From assembly GCF_963082655.1 (NCBI RefSeq), contig NC_081552.1, forward strand, positions 191,406,075-191,470,074: a stretch of DNA of 64,000 nucleotides, given 5' to 3'. The notes beneath the pieces were generated by a model. That model was not told the DNA's origin. It saw only the letters and a list, made by a program, of their open reading frames with translations, and made no database searches. Both the position numbers and the translations under genes were made by a program. The stretch is from Stomoxys calcitrans. Lineage: Eukaryota > Arthropoda > Insecta > Diptera > Muscidae. Positions 1 to 10,000 of the stretch are shown piece by piece (positions within the stretch are counted from its first letter, which is position 1; each line of letters begins with the position of its first letter).

Positions 1-958
1 GGCAGTTGGATAAAATGTTCTTTCCATATCCTCAGCATGCTGTCTGTGTCAATTACCAGATTTCCTTCTTTGTCTCTGCAAGAGGATGTGCCTGCACCAA
101 AGCCATCGATTTGATGTTTAATTCTTTGGTAGAATTTCCGGACTTCATTCTGACTCCTGTACATCTTAAATCGCTCACACTCACTCCATTTCATTTTTCT
201 TTCTGCGGAATATACATTTCACCTCTCTCGCGGCATTTTCCATGGAGTGGGCAATAGTTTGCAACTGCGCCATTATATCATCGGAACAAGGAGTGGGTCA
301 GTCGAGCGGAGTATGCCACTGCCATCTGTTGTGTTTGCAGCTTTTCAGTGTCCAGCTTCTGCGCAGTGTCAGATCGTACTTTCTTCGCCATGTAAAAGCC
401 GGTGCAATGATGATCCGAATCCATAGTCGCTCCACGGATCGATCGTACATCTAACACGCTGCATGAATGCCTTCCATCTATCACAACGCGATCAATTTGG
501 TTTCTCGTGTTTTGATCGGGTGACACCCATGTGGCTTTGTGAATATTTTTATGTTGAAATCTGGTGCTACTAACTACCATGTTTTTTTGCCGCGGCGAAA
601 TCTATCAGCCTCAACCCATTATTGGTCGTTATCTTGTGGAGGATTAACTTTCCGACTGTTGGACCAAAAATGTCTTCCTTCCCTATCTTCGCATTAAAAT
701 CTCCCAAAACGATTTTAATATCATGGGCGGAGCAGCGGTCATATTCTCTCTCTAGGCGCTCATAGCAAATATCCTTGGTCTGCTCGTCCTTGTCTTCCAT
801 CGGGGCATGGGCACAAATAAGGCTGATGTTGAAGAATTTGGCTTCTATGCGGATTGTGGCTAACCTCTCATCCACCGGAGTAAAGCTGGAGGCAAGGTGG
901 TTCAGTCTCCGACTAACCACAATTCCACAGCCAAATTCATGCCTCGTGTTATGGCAGC
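1..958 (-). pseudogene. RTE endonuclease/linker pseudogene
   Basis: The translated pieces, in order, show VSRRLNHLASSFTPVDERL, then VLGDFNAKIGKE (the GDFN motif of APE-type endonucleases), then TWVSPDQNTRNQID (the T-x-x-SP and N-x-ID motifs), then MDSDHH (the terminal catalytic SDH). About 55 residues of the linker preceding the reverse transcriptase follow (RKFYQRIKHQIDGFGAG) down to base 1. The frame shifts near 575, where the two halves overlap by about ten bases, and the N-terminal WNVRTL block present in the other copy is deleted. The protein would nick target DNA for target-primed reverse transcription. The frameshift and deletion make this copy non-functional. Confidence 0.72.
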
Positions 959-1433
959 TATAGTATAGTTCGTCACGTTTTTTTTATTCCTTTGTTCCTC
1001 ATAGAAGAAGTTCCTCATAGCGCCCCAACCGCATGGGTTTTGTGGCATTGCACATGTATCCCTCGTTGTGGCGAACCGCTTGCTCCAAGATCGGACGCTC
1101 GCCTCCAGTCGCCCCTAACCTGGAAACACACGATGATGTTGGTCATTGGTTATATGAAGACGCCAATAATTCGCCTTGTCATCTCGAGTATCATTGGCAC
1201 TCAGTATTTAATTAGAAGCCAGTGCCACCTGACTCCTTACTGAGACTCTCCTCTTGAAAATCGCTGACTGCCCGCGGCCGCATTTGCAGCTACTCCTTTC
1301 CACCATTCGCAACCTGTGGACGCGTCCGGTAGCTCAGCTTAGCTTCCCGTGGTAACGATGGACAGCACACAAGTCTGAGTTCAATATTCCACCTTGTGTG
1401 GTGCTCTTAGTTATCCCGTGTCGGCCGGGATAA
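1..1433 (-). mobile_element. RTE-type non-LTR retrotransposon, 5' half, decayed
   Basis: Read on the minus strand, this is a 5' untranslated region (about 1433-1010), then an apurinic-type endonuclease, then the start of the linker before the reverse transcriptase at the window edge. The 5' end starts at a perfect hairpin with 9-base arms (1411-1435, GTTATCCCG and its complement). The same hairpin opens the plus-strand copy at 42360. The copy runs off the left edge, so the reverse transcriptase lies outside. Against the plus-strand copy it lacks roughly 200 bases near 985, which removes the N-terminal part of the endonuclease. Assignment to the RTE clade is from recognising the endonuclease type; the orientation and homology to 42360-43526 are seen directly. 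Confidence 0.75.
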
Positions 1434-1435
1434 CC

Positions 1436-2040
1436 TGTTTGTTTGCATATGGTTTACCAAGTCTCTAAGGATCCGGTCCACCCGGTACTGGTCTAAGGAT
1501 TGAATCAATGTGTCGGTCCGCACATTATTAAACGCCCCCTTGATGTCAATGCAAACTGCCAATGTGTACGTCTTGGCATTGAAGGATTCTACTATTTTAT
1601 ACACAACCTCATTCAGGGCAGTCTCCCTGTAAGGCTTATAGGTCTGTAGGCCTATGATGTCGCATAGCTTGCCTTGACGGGCTTGGGTATAAACACCATC
1701 CTTGCCTACGGCAGGCTTTCGGAGTAAATGCAAGTCCTAGGCACGCTGTGAATCCACCTCATTATTCTATGATTCCGCTGTCTCCGTGAATCCCGTCGTA
1801 TACTGTGGAAAATGCGTTTTTATCAAAAACCTCAACATGGCCTCAGTTGTCTCTGCTCTCATTCCCATGTCGTCTTCTAATGTTTCAGTTTAGACATGGC
1901 GGCGTCATTAACGCTTTCGGCCTGTTCGCAGAAAATCTTCCAGGAGGCACGTTTTGCCGCTCTGGTATTTTTATTGTACTCCTTGAGCCGTATGTAATAC
2001 ACATCCCAATATAGGTTGTATGGATTACCGCAATCATTGG
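1436..2040 (-). pseudogene. L2 reverse transcriptase fragment
   Basis: The clearest piece is 1733-1436. It contains ETALNEVVYKIVESFNAKTY followed by LAVCIDIKGAFNNV, the second palm block of LINE reverse transcriptases, in which D of the ID-x-x-GAFN motif binds the catalytic metal. Upstream, 2010-1905 encodes the pre-RT linker. Stops and frameshifts separate the two. The frame continues to the RTE hairpin and then reads unrelated residues, so the YADD block is absent. It looks interrupted by the RTE element. Confidence 0.6.
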
Positions 2041-2099
2041 TTCTCCATTAGATGGGCTCCTTGTGATGGGCGATGGTCTCATCTTCTGCTCCCCGTTCT

Positions 2100-2995
2100 T
2101 TAGACTGCATTGAGTTCCCGTCACTGCACTGCCTGATGATTTAATATAAAGATCTTTGCCTATCCTAGTCTTCCGAATCTTGATAATGTCGGTGATGGTT
2201 CCATCATCGGCTCCCTATTCGTTAGGCTGCATTGAGTTTCCCATCACTGCACTGCCTGAAGTTCGAACATTAGGATCTTTGTCTATATTAGTCTTCCAAA
2301 TCTTGTATAAATGGGCTTCTTGGGAGAAGGTTATGATCTCATCGTCGGCTCCCTGTGCATTACTCGCCATTGAGTTCTCTGTCACTGCACTGCCTTGTGT
2401 TTCAGCATTAGGATTTTTATCCATCCTGGTCCTCCTAATCTTGAGAAAGTCGGTAATGGTTCCATCATATGGTCCCTTTTCGTTAGGCTGTATTGAGTCT
2501 ATCGTCCCTGCGCTGCCTCATGTTCCAATATTAGGATCTTTGCCTATATTATTCTCCTAAATCTTGAGTAAATGGGCTTCTTGGAAGTAGATTATCGTCT
2601 TATCGTCTGTTCCCTATGCCTTATCCGGCATTGAGTTCTCTGTCACTGTACTGCCTGATGTTTCAGCATTAGGATTTTTATCCATCCCAGTCTTCTTAAT
2701 CTCGAGAAAGTCGTTGATAGTTCCGTCGTCGGGTCACTGTTGGTTAGGCTGTGTTGGGTCTCTCGCCCCTTCACTGCCTGATGTTTAAGTATAAGGATCT
2801 TTGCTTATCCTAGTCTTGAGAGAGCCGGTGATTGTCTCGTCGTCTGCCCCCTGACCTTTAGATGGTATTGAGTGTCCCGCCCCTGCACCGCCCGGTGGCT
2901 CAATATGAGGATATTTGCCTATCCTAGTCTTCCCAATCTTGAAAAAGACGGTCATAGCCCTGTAGTACGGCATGGCTTTAGTCTTAGCCAAACTC
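2100..2995 (-). repeat. Coding minisatellite in L2 gag, alternating 122/138-bp units
   Basis: The landmark ATTGAG (plus-strand reading) recurs near 2109, 2231, 2369, 2492, 2630, 2753 and 2867, giving spacings of about 122, 138, 123, 138, 123 and 114. The array therefore alternates two unit lengths, a dimer of about 260 bases. On the minus strand the units read as variants of KTRIGKxPxxExxGxAxxxxS followed by GADDETIT, so the repeat was once translated. Units have diverged and carry stops. Confidence 0.65.
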
Positions 2996-3009
2996 AATCA
3001 ATCAATGCC

Positions 3010-3560
3010 CTCCACAAGGAGAGTTCCTTCCACCCTTTCCTTCCTGTGGAAAAACTCCCAATTCTCCGCGACTAAATCTTGGTTTTGCTTTGTTAGGACT
3101 TCCATTTCGCGATTTCGCCGTCCACATCCTTGATGAAGACCGTCGCCTTTGTGAGCTTTGGAATGTCCATGTTTCTCACAAGGTCGCGGTTTGTGCCCCA
3201 GGGAGTGTGGATACTTCCAACGAGCTCTTTGACAGTATCAATACACTCAGCTGACGCAAAGCGCAGCGTTGAAATGTCCCCTCTATACTGGCAGCTCTTA
3301 ATTCGAATGAGTGGCCCCCTTAAGAGTTGAACACATGTTCGAGAACCCGTTCGTTCACCAAAAAACTCAACTGGGACCGACGATCTGGTGGAATCCTACC
3401 GAATGCACAGCCGATATCGATGGATAAATCATCTCATCTCTGTTGTGCTTGCTTGCCACTCCGGCATAAGAAGGCGGCTCTTTACCTTTCTCAGCGACCA
3501 TCTTCCCCTTCCGTCATGGCTGTGGCATCCTTTTCGAAGTCACAGTCCTCCATAAAGACT
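3010..3560 (-). pseudogene. L2 gag-like ORF1 pseudogene (DUF4780-like)
   Basis: The minus-strand translation with frame changes reads RFASAECIDTVKELVGSIHT, then DIPKLTKATVFIKDVDGEIA and then the WEFFHRKERVEGTLLVEGID region. These resemble the gag-like ORF1 proteins of LOA/I-type LINEs with a DUF4780-type domain, which bind the element RNA. That family name is from memory and not tested. Several stops show decay. The repeat array follows directly downstream, as expected for one ORF1. Confidence 0.5.
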
Positions 3561-3644
3561 CAGGGGCCGTTCTCGCTTCCTTCGTTGCTGTTCTGACTTT
3601 GTCTCTCTCCGCAGGACATTGTAAATGGGCAACGTCGTTCCACG

Positions 3645-4353
3645 TTTTCATTTCATATAGCTGCCATATAAACCCATCTTGGATCTTGAGAGTCTAGACG
3701 TCGCAATTCTTATCCGATTTTGCTGAAATTTTGGATGAGGTTTTTTTTGTTTTGACTTCCAACGACTGCGCTAAGTATGGTCAAAATCGGTTCATAACTT
3801 GATACAGCTGCCATATTAACCGATCTCGTATCCTGACTTCTTGACCCTCTAGAGTGCGTAATTATTTTCCGATTTGTCTGAAGTTTTGCATGAAATGTTT
3901 TGTTTTTACTACCAATATCTATGCCTTGTAATCGGTCGATAACCTATAGATATAGCTCACATATAAACCGATCTTTCAATTGTATAACTTGAGCTTCTAG
4001 AGGGCGCAATTTGTATCCGCTTTGGCTGAACTTTTGTACATAGACTTCTCCTATCTTATACATACTTGGTAAATATGGTCTAAATCGGTGCATAACCTGA
4101 TTTAGCTCCCATATAGACCGATCTCCCGATTTTATCTGGTCGAAATTTTCATAATGAATTTCACTCTGGTCTCCAACCAAGTATGGTCCGAATCGGTTCA
4201 TAATGTGATATAGCTGCAATAGCATGGAAATTTGTATCCATCCTGGCCTTTAATTGCCTATAAAGAGATACCGCGTAAAGAACATGACAAATGGGATCCA
4301 TGGTGTAGGGTAAATAAGATTCGGTCGGGCTGTTAACACTCTTTTACTTGTTT
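3645..4353 (+). mobile_element. DINE-1-like Helitron fragment, subfamily F1 (3' part)
   Basis: It holds about four diverged units of the F1 core, each with a phrase close to ATAGCTGCCATATAAACC and spaced about 150 bases. It ends in the subfamily 3' end: a degenerate TTCGGCC hairpin near 4320 followed by CTTTTACTTGTTT (4341-4353). The 5' terminus is missing. No protein is encoded. Placement with INE-1/DINE-1 Helitrons is by architecture (tandem core, 3' hairpin, CTTGTTT end). Confidence 0.6.
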
Positions 4354-6154
4354 CCAAACTTTCAGTTGCCTTGTTATGATGGCATTCACTGTGCGTCTCT
4401 ATATTCCCAGACAAACAATTATTGCCCCTAAGCCTTTTTGCCTTCCATTTAATGTCCTCATAGAAGAATGGGGACCCATCCATGGGGGGAGGGTCTTTGC
4501 AATGGTGGTGGTGGCACTGCCACTTGTTGGCCATATCAAAGATCTAATGCCAGACTTAACTCATGAATGCGTACAAGCCAAACTTAAGACAGACAGAGGC
4601 TTAGACGAAAGACAGCAAATTGCAGACTGCTTCCATAAAATGAGTCCAGTCAAACAAATTGAATTTTCTTTGAAATGTGTTTTGGTTTTTCTTGTTTGTT
4701 GTCTTAAAAGATCTCTCAATCTAGCCATCCAGAGAATAAGACAGCCAATGATGGGTGTTTGTTGCCAGAAATAAGCTTTGGGCGACAATTGCCTTGCTAG
4801 ACGGTGCGACATTGAACACCAATTTTCGAAAGGGACTGAACATTTTGTTCACAACTTGATCAGATCATATTTACGAGTCAAAAAACTAAGAAAAAGAAAA
4901 TGCGACAAACTTTCTAAATGAGCCTTGCAAATGAGCTGACTAACAATTTAGTAACGGAAAATCTACATCCGAACGAGATGATTTGGTATTATTACCTCCG
5001 GCAAATAAATATTTTGTGGCATTGTCATAAAAATGCCCACAACCCATAAAGCAAAGGCGAGGGAGCTGCAAAGCACCCCAACAAAGCGAAATGAGAAACG
5101 GCCGGCCATATGATGAAACAAAGAAAAGCGCATCGAAATGCGAAACGCTTAACGCTGCTCAATTCTGACGAAAATGGTAAAACTCATTTTAATAAGTGAA
5201 AATTTTGCCATGTCCAAATACGATACATTGGCCAAATGACGTTGCCGTTGCCGTTGCCGTTCAACAATACAATGCCAGACGTTTGCAGCTAGCGACTGAC
5301 TGAGTGAGTGAGTGAGTGAACCTAACCTAACAAGACCGCAAACAAAACGACCAATAATATGCCAAAACGCCAGGTTTAAGATAACCGCAACAAACGTCCA
5401 TACAGCAATGGATGAGAAGTTTCCAATATACTAGCCCCCAAACAAAAATGAATAACGCGTGATAGATCTTTATGCTCTAACTTGGCAAGCATAATGAATG
5501 TCTTGTAGTTACATGAGATCATGGACCATGGTCCATGGTTTTTGGTGGCTTGCCAGATGATTGCAGTGGACTATTACCCACATGTTAATGTGACACTTTC
5601 CTCTTCGAAGACTCTATGGTCACCACCAGCGCCTCCTTCATCAATCACCACACACACACTAGATTGTTGTTTAACCATCATTAATATCATGACAACATTG
5701 TTGGCCCATGTGTTTAGGTGTTTAAACTTTTCCTCTTTGTACTTTGGTGCAAAGGAAAAGTTGTAGTTAACCTGGTTTAGTTGGGCCCATTGCATATTGA
5801 CAGTTGTCACATTAGCACCTACGTGCTATTGCATGAAGAATTCATTTAAAAATTGGTAAATTTTTTATATTTAATAGTAATGTCCCTTGAGGTTGCCAAT
5901 TAAAACCGGATCTATATGAATTCTGCGATAATGTAAACGATTGACACTAAATGAAGCATAGACCAATGATAAAATATGTAATAATGTCTTAAGTTGCGCC
6001 AGGTTGAATTGAGGACTCAACTGTATAGATAACGTCAAGTTCTGCCGAAGTCTTCATTTTCTGGAAAAGTTTGGCTTTGATGGAAGGCATGACGTTCTGT
6101 GAGACCAGGGATGTCTTTTTACAGATTGGAAGGATTGGGATCCCCATATGCTCA
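4354..6154. other. Non-repetitive stretch, no gene seen
   Basis: AT-rich sequence without a recognisable repeat or plausible exon. A 132-codon open frame (4376-4774, plus) has no recognisable motif and a near-mirrored opposite frame, so I do not call it a gene. Small features are three GTTGCC hexamers near 5243, a GAGT run at 5304-5318 followed by AACCTAACCTAAC, and an 18-base perfect palindrome at 5520-5537. Confidence 0.5.
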
Positions 6155-6187
6155 TGACTGACTGACTGACTGACTGAATGACTGACT

Positions 6188-6219
<32 letters not shown>

Positions 6220-6335
6220 GACTGACCGACTGACTGACTGACTGACTGACTGACTGACTGACTGACTGACTGACTGACTGACTGACTGACTGACTGACTG
6301 ACTGACTGACTGACTGACTGACTGACTGACTGACT

Positions 6336-6367
<32 letters not shown>

Positions 6368-7148
6368 GACTGACTGACTGACTGACTGACTGACTGACTG
6401 ACTGACTGACTGACTGACTGACTGACTGACTGACTGACTGACTGACTGACTGACTGACTGACTGACTGACTGACTGACTGACTGACTGACTGACTGACTG
6501 ACTGACTGACTGACTGACTGACTGACTGACTGACTGACTGACTGACTGACTGACTGACTGACTGACTGACTGACTGACTGACTGACTGACTGACTGACTG
6601 ACTGACTGACTGACTGACTGACTGACTGACTGACTGACTGACTGACTGACTGACTGACTGACTGACTGACTGACTGACTGACTGACTGACTGACTGACTG
6701 ACTGACTGACTGACTGACTGACTGACTGACTGACTGACTGACTGACTGACTGACTGACTGACTGACTGACTGACTGACTGACTGACTGACTGACTGACTG
6801 ACTGACTGACTGACTGACTGACTGACTGACTGACTGACTGACTGACTGACTGACTGACTGACTGACTGACTGACTGACTGACTGACTGACTGACTGACTG
6901 ACTGACTGACTGACTGACTGACTGACTGACTGACTGACTGACTGACTGACTGACTGACTGACTGACTGACTGACTGACTGACTGACTGACTGACTGACTG
7001 ACTGACTGACTGACTGACTGACTGACTGACTGACTGACTGACTGACTGACTGACTGACTGACTGACTGACTGACTGACTGACTGACTGACTGACTGACTG
7101 ACTGACTGACTGACTGACTGACTGACTGACTGACTGACTGACTGACTG
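6155..7148. repeat. (GACT)n tetranucleotide array, about 248 units
   Basis: The array is 994 bases of GACT repeat, perfect except for a few substitutions clustered at the left end (near 6178, 6195, 6227 and 6342). Read on the minus strand the unit CAGT has no stop in any frame, so all three frames encode (SVSQ)n. The two long frames here, 395 and 474 codons, overlap each other and are artefacts of the repeat. Length in an assembly may be unreliable. Confidence 0.95.
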
Positions 7149-7175
7149 TTTTATTATTTCGCCCCGCAAGACACA

Positions 7176-8500
7176 TCTTGTGACTCGTAATAGGCCATTA
7201 TTTTTTGGAAGAAAAATTTGAGTCATTCCAGGATAGCTACGATAGAAGTATCCATCAGGGTGTTGATGATTTGCGTCTGTTTCCAGTGGAGCGGCAGATC
7301 TAGAGCCCGGCAGTTTGCTTAGAATGGAATCCAAGGACCCAACAGCTGCGGTGGTGGTATCAGGCCGTAGAATGTTGTCTGCGTCTGAAACCTTGACTGG
7401 TGAAGCGGCTGCTCCAGGCTCCACTAGCCGACAGCAGGGGCTTTTGACGAAGATACCTGGTTCGAGTCTTAAGAACAAGGCCGAATCTATTCTTTCTTCG
7501 CATCGGCCATCCCCGGCAAACCAACTCGCTCTTAATGCGGTTGGAAAAATAGAAGACGCATCGCTCTCAGGTTTATTGAGAGGCTCGGTGCAAATGATCC
7601 TAAGTCTCTCACTAATAGGGAGAGAAACTCCCTAAATTGGGATCGGGATTTCGCTGCACAGACTTCTCCAAAGACAACACGACTAGATTCGGAAACTGCA
7701 CCGCAGTTACCTTGAGGGCATCCCATGGCTAAAATAATTAGGGCGAACAATAGTAAGATGGGTCCAAGAACCTTTGTTAATGTCTCTGGGGACAGTTTGG
7801 TGATGGCAGTTGTCGACAAGCTAGAAGAACAAGCCTAGGAATAAATGGAGTGGCATAGTCAATGGACTGTCATCAGTGTATTCCGATGTCCTTGCGGAAT
7901 TTCCTGGGTCTCCTCCAGTTTGTGACGATGCAGGTTGGTATTGGGACCTAGGCCACCGTAGCGCAGAGGTTAGCATGCCCGCCTATGACGCTGAACGCCT
8001 GGGTTCTAATCCTGGCGAGACCATCATAAAACATTTTCAGCGGTGGTTTTCCCCTCCTATTGCTGGCAACATTTGTCAGGTACTTCTCTCCAAAGAGGTG
8101 TCGCACGGCGTGCCCATATTCAGACTCGGCTTTAAATAGGAGGTCCCTTATCCTTGAGCTTAAACTTGAATCGGACTGCACTCATTGACATGTGAGAAGT
8201 TTGCCCCTGTTCCTCAGTGGAATGTTCATGGGCAAAATTTGCATTTTGCATTTTACAGACTAATTGCCTTCGGGGATCAACGCTCAATTGAAATGTATCA
8301 TTGTGCGCTCAAAAAGATTGATGAGATCAGCACTAGATAGAGTCAGGAAGGAAGACAATCCTTCTCGACCAATGGCGGTTGCTTATATACGACTAAGGAA
8401 ATGTAGGAAAGTAGATTGGATGAGGCTGATGGTGACCGGAGACATGCAGTATTCGTACTAAACTCCGGCTGTCAAGTTAGTACGAATGGACGATAAGAAA
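7176..8500 (+). pseudogene. L1 LINE gag-like ORF1 pseudogene, split by a SINE
   Basis: An open stretch at 7315-7635 reads SPANQLALNAVGKIEDASL and SGLLRGSVQMILSLSLIGRE. Further on, 7876-7948 reads DVLAEFPGSPPVCDDAGWY. After the SINE (7950-8253) the homology resumes at about 8263 with IAFGDQRSIEMYHCALKKI. In ORF1 proteins of these LINEs the DAGWY and the (I/V)A-x-x-DQRS blocks lie close together, so the SINE sits inside the domain. The frame carries stops. It belongs to the same degraded LINE copy as the reverse transcriptase that follows. Family assignment is from memory of DUF4780-type gag proteins. Confidence 0.5.
7950..8253 (+). mobile_element. tRNA-derived SINE copy 1
   Basis: The head GGCCACCGTAGCGCAGAGG (7951 on) matches a tRNA A box, and GGTTCTAATCC at 8002-8012 is a B box with one change from GGTTCGANTCC. 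The body of about 200 bases and the tail ending in repeated TTTGCATTT match the other copies at 9697, 18979, 20573, 34625, 48885 and 57822. It disrupts the L1 gag. No clear target duplication was found. Confidence 0.8.
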
Positions 8501-8554
8501 TTCTGACTCATTTAAGTCGCCATGGTCTGATGATGTATCACCGGTTGAATTACC

Positions 8555-9680
8555 AATCCTGGGTAGAATTCTGCAGCTCCGTGGAGAATACATCTGAGCC
8601 CTCTAGGCTAAGGAAGATTCTGTCCTTGAGACCTATTACGGTGGGATATGTTCTGAAGTCAGGGAATGTATAGCCAATGTGTAGTAAGAAAAGACTAGAA
8701 CTACTTGTTAATACACATTTCCCGGGAAATTCTCCAACTGACAATGTGGTGCTAGAAGAGGTTGTCACTGGTATGAATTCGTTGGAGGATATTAGGGAAA
8801 TTGTGTCTGAGCCGAAAATCCTTTGGGCGATAAGAAGTTTCGTCTCGTTTAAGTCGCCCGGCCCTGATGATGTATCACCGGTTGAATAAAAAGCTGTGTC
8901 TGATAGCCTGGTTCCTTGGCTTAGGGAGATATACTCTGCTTGTATCAGAATGGCATATAGCTGTGGGATGAAGGGACACGAAAGTCATTTTCATTCCGAA
9001 AGCAGGAAAATCTTACCATACGAAAGCGAGAGATTTTCTCCTATTAGTCTGTCATCCTTTATGCTGAAGACTCTTGAGAGGTTGAAAGAAACATATCTTA
9101 GGGCAAAGATCCCTGGTGGTCGCCTGTCGCGGCATCAGCCTGCATATAGTACAGGCAAATCCATTGAAACAATCCTTCACGACATAGTCGGCTACATAGA
9201 GGGTTCTCTCGCAGTCAAGGAATATACAATGGTAGCGTTTCTTGACATTTCAGTTGCTTTCAAAAATGTAAAACCGACGTCAATCATGAAGGAGTTGGAG
9301 TTTCTAGGCATCAACTCTGCTGTAAGAAAGTTTTCCTTATAACTTACTTACTAAAAGATGCATTACGGCAGGCTTGGGATCTGTGGATCTAAAAAATGGG
9401 ACAGCAGAGGAACACCTCAAGGAGGTGTACTATCTCCCCTACTTTGGAATATAACCATTTTATACCATTAATAATATATTATGGTCTCTGGAAGGGAAAG
9501 GTATAAAATTTGTCTCGTATGCTGATGACGTGGCAATTGCGGTTGGGGGAAAGTTTTCCAGCACTCTAAGAGATATAATTCACGAAGCTCTACGTGCTAC
9601 CGAAAGTGGGCTACCGAAAGTGGTCTAGGCGTTAATCCGTGCAAGGCAGAAGTAGTTCTTTTCAGCAGGAGATATAAGTG
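8555..9680 (+). pseudogene. L1 copy A reverse transcriptase pseudogene
   Basis: Blocks in order: WVEFCSSVENTSEPSRLRKI (linker); FKSPGPDDVSPVE (about 8848); RFSPISLSSFMLKTLERLKE; AYSTGKSIETILHDIVGYIE; VAFLDISVAFKNV (the first catalytic Asp block); SRGTPQGGVLSPL (about 9407); and VSYADDVAIAV (about 9510), the YADD active site. Stops at 8887 and 9340 and frameshifts near 9350 and 9440 break it. The 14-codon block KSPGPDDVSPVEL occurs twice, at 8509 and 8848, marking a rearrangement. An intact version would copy element RNA at the nicked target. Confidence 0.75.
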
Positions 9681-9696
9681 GCCTAGAGTGGCACCT

Positions 9697-10000
9697 TGGA
9701 TGTTAGCATGTCCGCCTATGACGCTGAACGTCTACGTTCGAATCCTGGCGAGACTATCAAAAAAATTTTCAGCGGTCGTTTTCCCCTCCTAATGCTGGCA
9801 ACATTTGTGAGCTACTATGCCATGTAAAACTTCTCTCCAAAGAGGTATCGCACTGCGGCACGCCGTTCGGACTCGGCTATAAAAAGGATACCCCTTATCA
9901 TTGAGCTTAAACTTGAATGTGGCTGCACTCATTGATATGTGAGAAGTTTGCCCCGGTTCTTTAGTGGAATGTTCAAGGGCAGAAAAAAAATTGCATTTAC
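9697..10000 (+). mobile_element. tRNA-derived SINE copy 2, with 10-bp target duplication
   Basis: It is inserted in L1 copy A between the duplicated target AGTGGCACCT at 9687-9696 and 10001-10010. The uninterrupted site is visible in L1 copy C near 26553. The head is 5' truncated: the A-box start is gone and it begins at TGGATGTTAGCATG, while the B box CGTTCGAATCC at 9735-9745 is present. The tail ends AATTGCATTTAC. 5' truncation plus a target duplication fits LINE-driven mobilisation. Confidence 0.85.

Larger units (their letters stand above)
1436..3620 (-). mobile_element. LOA-type LINE L2, 5' part (gag, linker, partial RT), decayed
   Basis: On the minus strand the order is a gag-like region (3560-3010), an internal coding minisatellite (2990-2100), a linker with the reading NKNTRAAKRASWKIFCEQ (about 1995-1940), and a reverse-transcriptase piece ending at 1436, where the RTE element begins. 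The endonuclease is missing. The RNase H end of the same family is at 43530-44766 and another tail is at 11512-11826. Clade placement (LOA or a close RNase H-bearing LINE) is inference from gag type, RT wording and the RNase H in the sister copy. Confidence 0.6.

Noticed and set aside
4376..4774. 132-codon plus frame as a host gene
   Set aside because: No motif, no conserved wording, and an 83-codon frame on the other strand over the same bases. Best treated as chance.
5989..7478. Two long minus-strand frames (395 and 474 codons) encoding (SVSQ)n
   Set aside because: They overlap each other in different frames and are forced by the (GACT)n repeat, which has no stop on that strand. Flanking residues show no domain.
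7315..7478. Minus-strand reading of the gag region as a protein fused to the SVSQ repeat
   Set aside because: The plus strand gives the LINE ORF1 wording and continues after the SINE, so the minus-strand reading is a shadow.
7951..8022. Possible tRNA gene (A and B box)
   Set aside because: Only the tRNA-like head of a SINE: the body continues for 230 bases, and the same head recurs at several loci with no cloverleaf acceptor stem visible.
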